Assembly: GCF_017994015.1 (NCBI RefSeq)
Contig: NZ_JAGOLP010000016.1
Location: forward strand, 1 to 64,000
Direction of reading: 5' to 3'
DNA from: Ferrovibrio sp.
GTDB taxonomy: Bacteria > Pseudomonadota > Alphaproteobacteria > Ferrovibrionales > Ferrovibrionaceae
DNA: 64,000 bases
The translations under genes were made by a program, and so were the position numbers. Of the stretch, positions 16,403-26,390 are shown in pieces. The notes under the pieces were generated by a model. That model was not told the DNA's origin, did no database searches, and saw only the letters and a list, made by a program, of their open reading frames with translations. Within the stretch, counting starts at the first letter, position 1. The number at the start of each line of letters is the position of its first letter.

Positions 16403-17395
16403 ATGAAACTTGCATCGCTCAAGCATGGCCGCGATGGCCGCCTCTGTCTGGTCAGCCGCGACCTGGCCCATATGCTGCCGGTGGACAACCTGATCCCGAC
16501 GCTGCAACTGGCACTCGATTCCTGGGTTGTTGCGGCGCCCAAGCTGCAAGCGGCCTATGACGCGCTGAATGCCGGCCAGGCCGGCGCCGCCCTGCCTTAT
16601 GATCCCACCAAGCTGGCGGCGCCTTTGCCGCGTGCCTATCAATGGTGCGACGGCTCGGCTTATCTCAATCATGTGGAACTGGTGCGCAAGGCGCGCGGCG
16701 CGCAGATGCCGCCGGAATTCCTGCATGATCCGCTGATGTATCAGGGCGGCTCGGATGATTTCACCCCGCCCACCGCCGATATCCTGGTGGCCGATGAAGC
16801 CTATGGCATTGATCTTGAGGGCGAAGTGGCGGCCATCACCGATGATGTGCCGATGGGGATTTCACCCGCCGCCGCCGCCGGCCATATCAAGCTGCTGATG
16901 CTGGTGAATGATGTGTCTTTGCGCAACCTGATCCCGAACGAACTGGCCAAGGGTTTCGGCTTTTTCCACGGCAAGCCCGCCACCACTTTCTCGCCGCTGG
17001 CCGTGACCCCGGATGAACTGGGTGATGCCTGGCGCGACAACAAGATTCACCTGCCGCTGGTGAGCCATATCAATGGCGTGAAATTCGGCGCGCCGCAGGC
17101 CGGTGACGACATGCAGTTCAGCCTCGCCGACCTGATCGCCCATGCCGCCAAGACCCGCAACCTGCGCGCCGGCTGCATCGTCGGCTCCGGCACTGTATCC
17201 AACCGCGATGCCTCGCGCGGCTTTTCCTGCCTGGCGGAGATCCGCATGATCGAAACCATCAACGAGGGCAAACCGAAAACCCCGTTCATGAAATTCGGCG
17301 ACCGCGTGCATATCGAAATGCTGGATAAAGCCGGCCGCAGCATCTTCGGCGCCATCGACCAGACGGTGGTAAAATATACGCCGCCGGCTAGTTGA
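16403..17395 (+). CDS. fahA: Fumarylacetoacetase (FAH-family hydrolase)
   Basis: 330 residues. Cleaves 4-fumarylacetoacetate to fumarate and acetoacetate, the last step of tyrosine breakdown. Seen: YQWCDGSAYLNHVELVRKAR, the acidic metal segment GIDLEGEVAAIT, GFFHGKPATTFSPLAVTPDE, and the catalytic-core segment GSGTVSN. It belongs to the short bacterial FAH type. ATG at 16403 with GGAG 10 nt upstream; a TTG at 16397 is in frame but too close to that site. It ends in an 8-nt convergent overlap with the ABC permease gene, so the two transcripts are antisense at their ends. Confidence 0.92.
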   Translation: MKLASLKHGRDGRLCLVSRDLAHMLPVDNLIPTLQLALDSWVVAAPKLQAAYDALNAGQAGAALPYDPTKLAAPLPRAYQWCDGSAYLNHVELVRKARGAQMPPEFLHDPLMYQGGSDDFTPPTADILVADEAYGIDLEGEVAAITDDVPMGISPAAAAGHIKLLMLVNDVSLRNLIPNELAKGFGFFHGKPATTFSPLAVTPDELGDAWRDNKIHLPLVSHINGVKFGAPQAGDDMQFSLADLIAHAAKTRNLRAGCIVGSGTVSNRDASRGFSCLAEIRMIETINEGKPKTPFMKFGDRVHIEMLDKAGRSIFGAIDQTVVKYTPPAS

Positions 17396-18515
17396 TCTGC
17401 GCCAGCATGCGCTTGAAGCGCAGCAGGGCTATCAGGAAATAGCCGACGCCAATACCAGCCAGACTGAGCAGGTAGGGCCAGGCTATTTCCAGCCCGGCGC
17501 CGCGATACAGCACGCCTTGCGAAAAGGCGACGAATTGTGTGGCAGGTGAAAGCTGCACGGCAATCTGCAGCCATCCCGGCATGCTTTCCAGCGGCGTGGT
17601 GCTGCCGGAAAGCAGGTTGAGCACGATCAGGATCGGCATCGAGAGCAAGCCGAATTGCGGCATCGAACCCGAGAAGGTTGCGATCAGGATGCCGAGCGCC
17701 GCCACTGAAAACATGTAGATCGTGGCGCCGAGGATGAACAGGCTGATCGAGCCAGCAATCGGAATGCCGAGCAGCCATTGCACCACCAGGCTGAGCGACA
17801 GGCTGGCGGCAACCAGAATGACCAGGCCGTTGGCCCAGATTTTCGCCAGCATGATTTCCAGCGGCGCCACCGGCATCACCAGCAGATGCTCCACCGTGCC
17901 ATGCTCGCGCTCGCGGATCAGCGCCGCGCCGGTCAGGATCACCGCCAGGATGGTGATATTGTTGATCACCTGCATCACCGCCATGAACCAGGCCGACTGA
18001 CCATTGGGATTGAAGCGGGCGCGCACCACCACATTGGCCGGCAGCGTCTTGGCCGCATCACTGCGGCCGAGCCAGGTCAAGATTTCAGTGCCGATGATAC
18101 TGGTGAGATAGGTGGCGCCATTACCTGCCGTTGCCATCGCTGTGGCATCAATATTGATCTGCAAGGCCGGCCGACGACCGGCCAGCAAATCGGCCTCAAA
18201 ACGTGGCGGGATTTCCAGCACGAAGACATAAGCGCCATCATCCATCACGCGGTCGATGGCATCGGCGGCAATCAGTTGCGGCGGCCGGAAATACGGCTCC
18301 TGTACCGCCTCGGCGATGCGCCGCGACAGGCCGGAACGATCCTCGTCCACAATCGCCACAGCGGCGCGTTCAACCTCGAACCGCACACCGGTGGACACCG
18401 AATAGACCGCCACGGTGAAGGTGTAGAGGATCAGCCCGATCAGGATCGGATCAGTGCGCAGGCTGCGCAATTCCTTGACGCCGAGATGCCAGATATTGCC
18501 AAGCGCCCGCAGCAT
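17388..18515 (-). CDS. ABC exporter permease (ABC-2 type, YhhJ-like)
   Basis: 375 residues of the ABC-2 permease layout: one TM after an amphipathic N-terminus (WHLGVKELRSLRTDPI; TM about 25-43), a large extracytoplasmic domain (about 45-175), then five hydrophobic segments from about 178 to 365. VIREREHGTVEHLLVMPV-like sequence (LIREREHGTVEHLLVMPVAP) is the conserved cytoplasmic elbow of this family. Its ATG directly follows the TAG of the ATPase-fusion gene with no gap, so it is the third cistron of a tripartite exporter with the HlyD protein. Confidence 0.88.
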   Translation of the reverse strand: MLRALGNIWHLGVKELRSLRTDPILIGLILYTFTVAVYSVSTGVRFEVERAAVAIVDEDRSGLSRRIAEAVQEPYFRPPQLIAADAIDRVMDDGAYVFVLEIPPRFEADLLAGRRPALQINIDATAMATAGNGATYLTSIIGTEILTWLGRSDAAKTLPANVVVRARFNPNGQSAWFMAVMQVINNITILAVILTGAALIREREHGTVEHLLVMPVAPLEIMLAKIWANGLVILVAASLSLSLVVQWLLGIPIAGSISLFILGATIYMFSVAALGILIATFSGSMPQFGLLSMPILIVLNLLSGSTTPLESMPGWLQIAVQLSPATQFVAFSQGVLYRGAGLEIAWPYLLSLAGIGVGYFLIALLRFKRMLAQIN

Positions 18516-21290
18516 CTAATCCTCCTGCTTGCGCATCGCCAGCACGGCGATAGCCAGAAACAGCACCGAGAATCCGGCCAGCATCAGCAGATCATGCCAC
18601 AGGGCATTGAAACCAAGGCCCTTGGTGATGGTGCCGATACTGATCTGCTGAAACCAGGATGCCGGAAAGGCTAAGCCGAGCAGACGGCCGGAGCCGGTGA
18701 GTGAGGAGACCGGCACCAGCAGGCCGGAGAAATTCACCGCCGGAATGATGGTGATGATCGCGGTGGCGAAAATCGCCGCCACCTGGCTGCGAGTGAAAGA
18801 AGAAATCAGCACGCCGAAGCCGGTGGTGCCGCAAACATAGAGCAGCGCCCCCAGCACCAGCACCGCCAGCGATCCGCGGATCGGCACACCGAACACGGTC
18901 ACGATCAGCAGCAGCAACGACACGAAGCTGAGCAGGGCGATACCGATATAAGGCAGCTGCTTGCCGAGCAGGAATTCCAGGCCGTTGACCGGGGCGGCGC
19001 GGAAATTGGCAATGGCGCCGGTTTCCTTCTCACGCACCACGCCCACCGCCGTCAGCATCGCCGGGATCAGCGCCAGCATCAGCATCAGAATGCCGGGCGC
19101 AATTGCATAGATGCTCTTGAATGCCTGATTGTAGCGGAAGCGGGTTTCGATGCCGATGGGCAGGATTTGCGGCGTGCTGCCATGGCGGCGGCGATATTGC
19201 TCGGCAGCATAGGCCAGCACCGTCGCCTCAATATAGCCGCGCGCCGTATCGGCGCGGAACGGCATGGCGCCATCCAGCCACACGGCAATTTCCGGCCGCC
19301 GGCCCTGCATCATATCCTGGCCAAAATTGGGTGGAATCTCTATCGCAATGGTGAGGCCGCCGCCGGCCAGGCGGCGATCCATTTCGGCCGCGCTGCCCAA
19401 CGCGGCCTGTTCCTTGAAAATCGCGGTGCCGGCAAAACTCTCGGTGAAATCGCGGCTTTCGCGGGTCTGATCCTGGTCATAGACCGCATAGGTGAGATGC
19501 TCGACATCAAACGAGATGCCATAGCCGAAAGTGAGCATCAGAATCAGCGGCCCCAGCAGCGCAAAGGCCAGCCGCAGCGGGTCACGCAGGATTTCCGTCG
19601 CCTCGCGCCGTGCATAGGCCCAGGCCCGCCGCGGATCAAAACGCCGCCCGCCTTGGCTCGCCACATTCTGGTGCGGCGCATTCCCGACCGGCTCTGGTGC
19701 CGGATCTGGCACCGGAGCCGCTTCCGGCATCGCCGCCTTGAGGCAGGTGATGAAAGCCTCTTCCAGATTATGGCCACCATGCTGCACCGCCAGTTCACCG
19801 GGCGTACCCACTGCCAGCACCCTGCCGGCATGCATCAGCGACACCCGGTCGCAACGCTCGGCCTCATTCATGAAATGCGTTGAAAGGAAGATGGTCACAC
19901 CATCGCGGCGCGACAATTCCTGCAAGTAATGCCAGAAGCTTTCGCGTGCCACCGGATCAACGCCGGAAGTCGGCTCGTCGAGGATCAGAATCTCCGGCGC
20001 ATGCAGCACCGCCACGGCAAGTTGCAGCCGCTGCCGCACGCCGAGCGGCAAAGCTTCCGGCCGGGTATCGGCCACCGCCGCCAGATCGAAGCGCGCCAGC
20101 AATTCATCCAGGCGGGCCGCGATGCTTTGCGCCGGCAACCGAAACAGCTTGGCGTGCAAGGCCAGATTCTGCCACACGGTCAATTCGCTATAGAGCGAAA
20201 AACTCTGCGACATGTAGCCGACGCGGCGGCGCACTGCCATGTCGCTCGCCGCCAGCGGTTCGCCAAACAGCCGCACGCTGCCGGCACTGGCCGGCAGCAA
20301 ACCGGTCAGCATCTTCATCGTGGTGGTCTTGCCGCAACCATTCGAGCCGAGAAAGCCGAATATCTCGCCGCGCCCGATGCGGAAGCTGACATTGTCGACG
20401 GCAGTGAAATCACCAAAGCGGCAGGTCAGGCCCTCAGCCTCGATGGCGGCAGCGCCGGCCACCGGCTGGTGCGGCGGCAAAGCCAACGGACGATAGCCAT
20501 CGCGCTTGCCTTCCGGCAGCAGCGCCACGAAGGCGGCTTCCAATGTGCTCTGGCCGCTTTGCGCCTTGATCTCGGCCGGGCTGCCGCTGGCGGTGATCCG
20601 CCCGTCATCCAGCGCCGCGAGCCAGTCGAAACGCTCGGCCTCCTCCATATAGGCGGTGGCCACGATCACGCTCATGCCCGGGCGCTGGCGCCGCAGCCGG
20701 TCGATCAACTCCCAGAATTGCCGGCGCGACAGCGGATCAACGCCCGTGGTCGGCTCGTCCAGCAGCAGCAGGTCAGGATCGTGGATCAGCGCGCAGCACA
20801 AGCTCAGCTTCTGTTTCATGCCGCCGGAAAGCTTGCCAGCCGGGCGGTCAGGAAACGGGTCCAGCCCGGTGGCATGCAGCAGCATGTCGATGCGCGCCGT
20901 GCGCTCAGCCGCGCCCTGGCCAAACAGGCGGCCAAAAAAATCCAGATTCTCGCGCACGCTGAGCGTGGGATAGAGATTGCGCCCCAGGCCCTGCGGCATA
21001 TAAGCCAGCCGCGCGCATGACCGGCGCCGATGCGCCGCGTCGCGCATGTCACCGCCCAAGGCCGAGACCTCGCCCTGCTGTATCCGCCGCACCCCCGCGA
21101 TCAGTGACAGCAGAGTGGATTTACCCACGCCATCCGGGCCGATCAGGCCGCACATACGGCCGGCCGGTATCGCCAGCGCGATATCGGCCAGGGCAACCTT
21201 GGCGCCGAAGGCATGTCCCACGCCATGCAGCCTTACGGCGCAATCATCCCCTGCCCTTGCTGCTGCTGCGCCGGCTTCGAGCGGATTCAT
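18516..21290 (-). CDS. ABC exporter: two ATPase domains fused to a permease (RbbA/YhiH-like)
   Basis: 924 residues. ATPase 1 (about 15-260): Walker A GPDGVGKST (Lys57), signature LSGGMKQ (154-160), Walker B LLLLDE. ATPase 2 (about 285-515): Walker A GSNGCGKTT (Lys321), degenerate signature LPLGVRQ (414-420), Walker B ILILDE. A Pro-rich linker (about 522-545) leads to an ABC-2 permease half (about 555-924) with one early TM, an extracytoplasmic loop and five terminal TMs. The domain order is that of the E. coli RbbA/YhiH type, found with HlyD and YhhJ partners as here. Its ATG overlaps the HlyD TGA (ATGA). Probably exports a hydrophobic compound; substrate unknown. Confidence 0.9.
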   Translation of the reverse strand: MNPLEAGAAAARAGDDCAVRLHGVGHAFGAKVALADIALAIPAGRMCGLIGPDGVGKSTLLSLIAGVRRIQQGEVSALGGDMRDAAHRRRSCARLAYMPQGLGRNLYPTLSVRENLDFFGRLFGQGAAERTARIDMLLHATGLDPFPDRPAGKLSGGMKQKLSLCCALIHDPDLLLLDEPTTGVDPLSRRQFWELIDRLRRQRPGMSVIVATAYMEEAERFDWLAALDDGRITASGSPAEIKAQSGQSTLEAAFVALLPEGKRDGYRPLALPPHQPVAGAAAIEAEGLTCRFGDFTAVDNVSFRIGRGEIFGFLGSNGCGKTTTMKMLTGLLPASAGSVRLFGEPLAASDMAVRRRVGYMSQSFSLYSELTVWQNLALHAKLFRLPAQSIAARLDELLARFDLAAVADTRPEALPLGVRQRLQLAVAVLHAPEILILDEPTSGVDPVARESFWHYLQELSRRDGVTIFLSTHFMNEAERCDRVSLMHAGRVLAVGTPGELAVQHGGHNLEEAFITCLKAAMPEAAPVPDPAPEPVGNAPHQNVASQGGRRFDPRRAWAYARREATEILRDPLRLAFALLGPLILMLTFGYGISFDVEHLTYAVYDQDQTRESRDFTESFAGTAIFKEQAALGSAAEMDRRLAGGGLTIAIEIPPNFGQDMMQGRRPEIAVWLDGAMPFRADTARGYIEATVLAYAAEQYRRRHGSTPQILPIGIETRFRYNQAFKSIYAIAPGILMLMLALIPAMLTAVGVVREKETGAIANFRAAPVNGLEFLLGKQLPYIGIALLSFVSLLLLIVTVFGVPIRGSLAVLVLGALLYVCGTTGFGVLISSFTRSQVAAIFATAIITIIPAVNFSGLLVPVSSLTGSGRLLGLAFPASWFQQISIGTITKGLGFNALWHDLLMLAGFSVLFLAIAVLAMRKQED

Positions 21291-22342
21291 TGCGGCAGGT
21301 TTAGCGCCAGGTGTTCAGGCCACACCACGTCGCTGCGCGTGCGCACATAGCCGATGCCGCGGATGCCACTCTTGGCCAAGCCTTCATGGCGCTTGAGCAG
21401 ATCGGCATCAATCCGCAGCTTGACCCGGAAGACCAGTTTTTCGCGCTCGTCCCTGGTCTCCACTGATTTGGGCGTGAATTGCGCATCACTGGCCACAAAA
21501 CTCACCGTGGCCGGAATCACATAAGTGGGAAACGGGTCCAGCACCAGACGGGCATCGTCGCCGATATTCAGCCGGCCAGCTTCGCGGGCGGGCAGGAAAA
21601 CCGTCATGTAGATATCCGACAGGTCAATCAGCGTTGCCAGCCGCGCCCCGGCCGCCACCACTTCGCCAGCCCGCACCAGCTTGTATTGCACCCGGCCATC
21701 ACTGGGTGCCAGCAGCACGGTATCCTTCAGCACTGTCTTGAGCCGGTCCACATCGGCATTGGCGGCATCGATGGCGGCGCGCGCCTCTTCCACTGCTGCC
21801 AGCGCAGCGGTATGCGCCGCTTCGGCGGCGCGCAACTGGCTCTGGCGCTGGTCGCGCAGCTGATCAGTGCCAAAGCCGCGCTGCTGCAATGTGCTGGCGC
21901 GCTCCAACTCCTGCCGCGCCAAGGTGCGTTCGCTGACCCGCAATGCCACATTGGCCTGGGCCTGCTCGCGCAGCCGCTCGGCACGCCGCACCTGGGCTTC
22001 CGCGGCGCGCAACTGGGCTTCGATCTCGCTGGCATCCAGCCGTGCCACCACGCTGCCGGCGCGCACCATGGCGCCCTCTTCCACCAGCATTTCCGCCACC
22101 CGCCCGGGCAGCTTGCTGGCGATCTCAACATACTCCGCCTCCAGCCGGCCATTGGCGCTGGCAAAGCCGATTGGCAGCTTGGTGCCGCGCAGCTTGCGCA
22201 AGGCGGCGTCCAGCAGGTCGTTGGCCTGGGCCGGCCGGGTAAGATGCAGGGCCGGCTTGCTGGTGATCACGGTAAAGTCCGGCAGCAATACAGCCGCCAG
22301 CAGGCCCAGAACCGGGCCGAGAATGAGGGTTTTCGCCTTCAT
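21287..22342 (-). CDS. HlyD-family membrane fusion protein
   Basis: 351 residues. N-terminal signal/anchor (KTLILGPVLGLLAAVLLP), then a biotinyl-lipoyl half (ASKLPGRVAEMLVEEGAMVRAG), a long alpha-hairpin coiled coil (about 105-205, rich in Ala/Glu/Arg), the second lipoyl half (TVLLAPSDGRVQYKLVRAGEVV) and a beta-barrel. It is the periplasmic adaptor linking the inner-membrane ABC exporter to an outer-membrane channel, YbhG-like. The ATG at 22342 has GGAAAG 7 nt upstream; an upstream extension to 22405 is rejected. First gene of the exporter operon. No outer-membrane TolC-like gene is in the window. Confidence 0.9.
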   Translation of the reverse strand: MKAKTLILGPVLGLLAAVLLPDFTVITSKPALHLTRPAQANDLLDAALRKLRGTKLPIGFASANGRLEAEYVEIASKLPGRVAEMLVEEGAMVRAGSVVARLDASEIEAQLRAAEAQVRRAERLREQAQANVALRVSERTLARQELERASTLQQRGFGTDQLRDQRQSQLRAAEAAHTAALAAVEEARAAIDAANADVDRLKTVLKDTVLLAPSDGRVQYKLVRAGEVVAAGARLATLIDLSDIYMTVFLPAREAGRLNIGDDARLVLDPFPTYVIPATVSFVASDAQFTPKSVETRDEREKLVFRVKLRIDADLLKRHEGLAKSGIRGIGYVRTRSDVVWPEHLALNLPQ

Positions 22343-22435
22343 GGCATAACTTTCCAAAATGAGGCGCCGTGGATGCCACCCCATCCGCATGCTGCAATGC
22401 AGCATGGCATAATCGGGTCTTACCGCATAGCTGGA

Positions 22436-23104
22436 TCAGGCGCCGAAATCGACTCGCAGGCCAAGATTTGCGCCGCTGCTGCCGGCAGCGGCCGGCAGGC
22501 TGGGTGCCACGGCCGGGCTGGCGACCGGGGCAATGCCGGAACCAATGCCTGGGCCAAGGGCTGGGAAATTCTGCCTTGGCTCAGGCCGCAGCGGGTTTTC
22601 CCGCGCCGGATCACGGGCAACGGCATCGCGGCCATTGCGATTCTGGCGCCGTTCATCGCTATCGCTGCGCTCAGCCTTGCGCTCTTCTGGCCTGCGCTCG
22701 TCTTCAGCGCTGCCGGCAGCACCGGGCACCAGCACTTGCAGGTTCGGCACGCTGGGCGGCGGCGTGCCGAGAGCGATCAGCGGTTGCAGCGACTGGGCGG
22801 CACTGGCATAGGCCTGCGCCGCCCGGCTGGCATCATCGGCGCGGCTCTGGTCTGTACGGCTCTGGCCGGTTTCACTCTCGGGCGCCACCTGAGACCGCAA
22901 CGCACTATCCTGTAGGTTGGCTAGTGTGGCGCTGCTCAAGGTGGGGGCATTGAAACGCAGAATCGCGGATGCCCGCTGCTGCGCCTGCTGCTCAGGCGAG
23001 GACAACGGGGACGGCAGGACCAAATTCTGTTGGGCCAGATTGCGCGCCGCGGCTGAGCCAGGAAAGACTGCGGGCAGATATCTGCCCGAAACCGACTGCA
23101 CCAT
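22436..23104 (-). CDS. Unknown Pro/Ala/Arg-rich protein
   Basis: 222 residues, start MVQSVSGRYLPAVFPGS. No signal peptide or membrane segment. Residues about 30-125 are Gln/Ala/Ser-rich; 128-170 are strongly charged (RRPEERKAERSDSDERRQNR), and the C-terminal 50 are Gly/Pro/Ala-rich, so much of it is likely disordered. A longer plus-strand open frame lies opposite, but it also runs antisense to hlyD and looks like a shadow. No Shine-Dalgarno precedes the ATG; the upstream 70 nt are AT-rich. No family recognised. Confidence 0.55.
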   Translation of the reverse strand: MVQSVSGRYLPAVFPGSAAARNLAQQNLVLPSPLSSPEQQAQQRASAILRFNAPTLSSATLANLQDSALRSQVAPESETGQSRTDQSRADDASRAAQAYASAAQSLQPLIALGTPPPSVPNLQVLVPGAAGSAEDERRPEERKAERSDSDERRQNRNGRDAVARDPARENPLRPEPRQNFPALGPGIGSGIAPVASPAVAPSLPAAAGSSGANLGLRVDFGA

Positions 23105-23175
23105 GGTTAATATTTACCATGTTTGGCGCCGGCACGCACGTTAAAAAGGGTAAATAAGCCTTTAACAACTAAGGG

Positions 23176-23844
23176 TTAGTCAAGGCCAAGGGCAATATCG
23201 GAGACAAACGGGTTGCTTTTGCGCTCGGCGCCGAAGGTGGAAAGCGGGCCATGGCCGGGTACAAAGGTGATGTCGTCGCCGAGCGGAAACAGCCGTTCGC
23301 GGATCGAGCGGATCAGGTCTTCGTGGTTGCCGCGCGGAAAATCCGTGCGGCCAATCGAGCCACGGAACAACACGTCGCCCACCAGCGCCACGCGGCTAGG
23401 GCCATGCACAAACACCACATGGCCCGGCGTGTGGCCCGGGCAGTGATACACGTCCAACGTCAGGTTGCCGAGGGTGACGCTATCGCCCTGCTGCAACCAG
23501 CGATCCGGGGTGAAGGCACGGCTGGGCGGAAAACCATATTGCTGCGCCGCCTGCGGCATGCCGTCGATCCAGAATTTATCGTCCTGCTGCGGCCCCTCGA
23601 TTGGCAGGTTGAGCTGTTCGGCCAGCTGCATCACCGCGCCGGCATGGTCGAGATGACCATGCGTCACCAGCAGCTTTTCCAGCGTCACGCCGTGTTTTTT
23701 CACCGCCGCCAGCAGCTTTTCCGGCTCGCCGCCGGCATCCACCAGAGCCCCGCGCATGGTGGCGGTACACCATAATAGGCTGCAATTCTGCTGAAAGGGT
23801 GTAACAGGCAGAATTTCGATCTGGAGCGGCGGCTTGGTCGTCAT
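23176..23844 (-). CDS. MBL-fold metallo-hydrolase (glyoxalase II-like)
   Basis: 222 residues. Metallo-beta-lactamase fold with the di-metal motif THGHLDHAG (HxHxDH), further ligands in CPGHTPGH, the bridging Asp in ALVGDVLF, and the last His in FVPGHGP. The compact size and [12 protein letters not shown] start resemble the YcbL/glyoxalase II-like branch, which hydrolyses thioesters such as S-lactoylglutathione; the substrate is not fixed by sequence. The frame extends to 24060, but the family N-terminus starts at the ATG at 23844. No clear Shine-Dalgarno. Divergent from aroQ. Confidence 0.85.
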   Translation of the reverse strand: MTTKPPLQIEILPVTPFQQNCSLLWCTATMRGALVDAGGEPEKLLAAVKKHGVTLEKLLVTHGHLDHAGAVMQLAEQLNLPIEGPQQDDKFWIDGMPQAAQQYGFPPSRAFTPDRWLQQGDSVTLGNLTLDVYHCPGHTPGHVVFVHGPSRVALVGDVLFRGSIGRTDFPRGNHEDLIRSIRERLFPLGDDITFVPGHGPLSTFGAERKSNPFVSDIALGLD

Positions 23845-24007
23845 GGCCGGGTTATCGCAAATCTGCGGCCTTGTTGCCACCCCCGGCACACCCCATCTAC
23901 CCGTGCAGAGGCCAACCCCTGCCCGCCGATACCCTCCCGGTAGTTGCCCTGGCGGGGCGGAATGGTGTAGGCCAATCCTTCGGATTTCACCCCAGGAGCC
24001 AGAGCCG

Positions 24008-24493
24008 ATGGCGCAGACAGGCAAAACCACGGGCAGCGGGCGCGGCAAGGCAGCAGCCAAGCCGCTGATCTTTGTGCTGAATGGCCCGAACCTGAATCTG
24101 CTCGGCGTGCGCCAGCCGGAAATTTATGGCCGCGACACGCTGGATGATGTGGAAACGCTGTGCCGTTTCACCGCCGACCGGCTCGGCCTGGATTTGGATT
24201 TCCGCCAGACCAACCATGAAGGTGTGCTGATCGATTCGATCCAGGAGGCGCGCCTCAAGGCGGCCGGGATCGTCATCAATGCCGGCGCCTTCACCCATAC
24301 CTCGGTGGCCATGCTCGACGCGCTGAATGCGGTCGACAAGCCGGTGATCGAGGTGCATCTCTCCAATATCTTCAAGCGCGAAGCCTTTCGGCATCATTCC
24401 TATGTGTCGCCCGCCGCGCGCGGCGGCATCTTCGGCCTCGGCCCCAAGGGTTATGCCCTGGCGCTGGAAGCGCTTGCCGATATCATTGCCTGA
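24008..24493 (+). CDS. aroQ: Type II 3-dehydroquinate dehydratase
   Basis: 161 residues. Converts 3-dehydroquinate to 3-dehydroshikimate in the shikimate pathway. Seen: [18 protein letters not shown] (flexible loop Arg and catalytic Tyr), [21 protein letters not shown] and [17 protein letters not shown] with the catalytic His. About 20 Lys/Gly/Thr-rich residues precede the domain. ATG at 24008 with AGGAG 9 nt upstream; 58 upstream in-frame codons are rejected. It is followed after 26 nt by accB, an arrangement common in proteobacteria. Confidence 0.95.
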   Translation: MAQTGKTTGSGRGKAAAKPLIFVLNGPNLNLLGVRQPEIYGRDTLDDVETLCRFTADRLGLDLDFRQTNHEGVLIDSIQEARLKAAGIVINAGAFTHTSVAMLDALNAVDKPVIEVHLSNIFKREAFRHHSYVSPAARGGIFGLGPKGYALALEALADIIA

Positions 24494-24519
24494 GCTATAG
24501 CAAAAAAGAGGATTCCAGG

Positions 24520-25005
24520 ATGGCGTCGACGCCTGCCAAGGACAAAAAGGATAGCCGCATCGACCAGCAGATGATCCGCGATCTGGCGGGTCTGCTGAAC
24601 GAAACCGGCCTGACCGAGATCGAATGGAATGAAGGCTCGCTGAAAGTGCGTGTGGCCAAAACCGCGCCAGCCGTGAGTGCCCCGGTTTATGCCGCTGCAC
24701 CGGCCGCCCCTGCCATTGGCGCCGCTTTGCCTGCCGGCGCCAGCGCAGGCGCCGATGATGCCGCCAGCCATCCCGGCGCGGTGAAGTCGCCGATGGTCGG
24801 CACGGTTTATGTGTCGCCAGACCCCAATTCAGCGCCCTTCGTCAGCGTTGGCAGCGTGGTCAATGCCGGCCAGACCCTGCTGATCGTGGAAGCGATGAAA
24901 ACCATGAATCCGATCACCGCGCCCAAGGGCGGCCGGGTGGCCCGGATCCTGATCGAGAACCAGCAGCCTGTCGAATTCGGCCAGGTTCTGCTGGTGATCG
25001 AATAA
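24520..25005 (+). CDS. accB: Biotin carboxyl carrier protein of acetyl-CoA carboxylase
   Basis: 161 residues. Carries biotin between the AccC carboxylase and the AccAD transferase in the first step of fatty acid synthesis. N-terminal helical region (about 10-45), a Pro/Ala linker (50-80), and a C-terminal biotinyl domain with [10 protein letters not shown]; Lys127 is the biotinylated residue. AGAGGA lies upstream of the ATG. Co-transcribed with aroQ and accC. Confidence 0.96.
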   Translation: MASTPAKDKKDSRIDQQMIRDLAGLLNETGLTEIEWNEGSLKVRVAKTAPAVSAPVYAAAPAAPAIGAALPAGASAGADDAASHPGAVKSPMVGTVYVSPDPNSAPFVSVGSVVNAGQTLLIVEAMKTMNPITAPKGGRVARILIENQQPVEFGQVLLVIE

Positions 25006-25022
25006 GCCGGCCGGATCGCCCG

Positions 25023-26366
25023 ATGTTCGACAAAGTGCTGATCGCCAATCGCGGCGAGATTGCCTTGCGCATCCATCGCGCCTGCAAGGAAATGGGCATC
25101 CATACCGTGGCGGTGCATTCCACCGCCGATGCCGATGCCATGCATGTGCGGATCGCCGATGAATCCGTCTGCATCGGGCCGCCGCCTTCCGGCCAGAGCT
25201 ACCTCAATATCCCGGCGATCATTTCGGCTGCCGAAATCACCGGCGCCGATGCCATCCATCCGGGTTATGGCTTCCTGTCGGAAAACGCCAAATTCGCCGA
25301 GATCGTTGAGGCGCATGGCATCACCTTCATCGGCCCGACGCCCGAACATATCCGCCTGATGGGCGACAAGATCGCCGCCAAGGAAGCCGCCAAAGCGCTG
25401 GGTATTCCCTGCGTGCCGGGTTCGGATGGCGCCATCGCGGATGAAATCGAAGGCCGCAAGCTGGCTGACAGCATGGGCTACCCGGTGCTGATCAAGGCCA
25501 CCGCCGGCGGCGGCGGGCGCGGCATGAAAGTGGTGCGCAGCCCTGAGGAATTCGGCCCCGCCCTGGCCCAGGCCAAGGCAGAGGCGCGCGCCGCCTTCGG
25601 CAATGACGCGGTGTATGTCGAGAAATACCTGACCCGGCCGCGCCATATCGAAATGCAGATTTTTGGCGACAGCCATGGCAATGCCGTGCATCTCGGCGAG
25701 CGTGACTGCTCGTTGCAGCGGCGCCACCAGAAGGTGCTGGAAGAAGCCCGTTCGCCGGCCTTGAACGACGATCAGCGCAATCATATCGGCGCCATCGCCG
25801 CCAATGCCATCGCCAAGCTGGGCTATCGCGGCGCCGGCACCATCGAATTCCTGTTCGAGAATGGGCAATTCTATTTCATCGAGATGAATACCCGCCTCCA
25901 GGTGGAGCATCCAGTGACCGAGATGATCACTGGGCTTGATCTGGTGCGCGAGCAGATCCGCATCGCCGCCGGTGCGCCGCTGGGCTATACCCAGGACGAC
26001 ATCAAGTTCAACGGCCATGCCATCGAATGCCGGATCAACGCCGAAAATCCGCGCACCTTTGCGCCTTCGCCCGGCCGTGTCACCGATTACCATGTGCCGG
26101 GTGGCCTGGGCGTGCGGGTTGATAGCGCGCTTTACACCGGCTACCAAATTCCGCCGCATTACGACAGCCTGATCGGCAAGCTGATCGTGCATGGCACCAG
26201 CCGCAACGAATGCCTGATGCGGCTGCGTCGCTCGCTGGAGGAATATGTCATCGGCGGGCTGGAAACCACCATCCCGCTGCATCTGGCGCTGATCCGCGAC
26301 CCGGATTTTGTCAATGGCGCCTATGACATCCACTGGCTGGAGGAGTTCATCGCCCGCCAGGGCTAG
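25023..26366 (+). CDS. accC: Biotin carboxylase, acetyl-CoA carboxylase subunit
   Basis: 447 residues, full family length. ATP-dependent carboxylation of biotin on AccB. Seen: [20 protein letters not shown] at the N-terminus, the ATP-grasp glycine loop [48 protein letters not shown] (metal-binding Glu residues and catalytic Arg) and [12 protein letters not shown]. It starts 17 nt after accB. Confidence 0.97.
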   Translation: MFDKVLIANRGEIALRIHRACKEMGIHTVAVHSTADADAMHVRIADESVCIGPPPSGQSYLNIPAIISAAEITGADAIHPGYGFLSENAKFAEIVEAHGITFIGPTPEHIRLMGDKIAAKEAAKALGIPCVPGSDGAIADEIEGRKLADSMGYPVLIKATAGGGGRGMKVVRSPEEFGPALAQAKAEARAAFGNDAVYVEKYLTRPRHIEMQIFGDSHGNAVHLGERDCSLQRRHQKVLEEARSPALNDDQRNHIGAIAANAIAKLGYRGAGTIEFLFENGQFYFIEMNTRLQVEHPVTEMITGLDLVREQIRIAAGAPLGYTQDDIKFNGHAIECRINAENPRTFAPSPGRVTDYHVPGGLGVRVDSALYTGYQIPPHYDSLIGKLIVHGTSRNECLMRLRRSLEEYVIGGLETTIPLHLALIRDPDFVNGAYDIHWLEEFIARQG

Positions 26367-26390
26367 GCCGAGCGCGCAGGTCATCGGAAC

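Noticed and set aside
21479..22915. 478-codon plus-strand open frame opposite hlyD and the unknown gene
   Set aside because: Spans two minus-strand genes and has Gln/His/Arg-rich shadow composition.
23105..23175. CtrA-like TTAA-N7-TTAA sites in an AT-rich gap
   Set aside because: Spacings and bases do not fit the full consensus; only half-matches.
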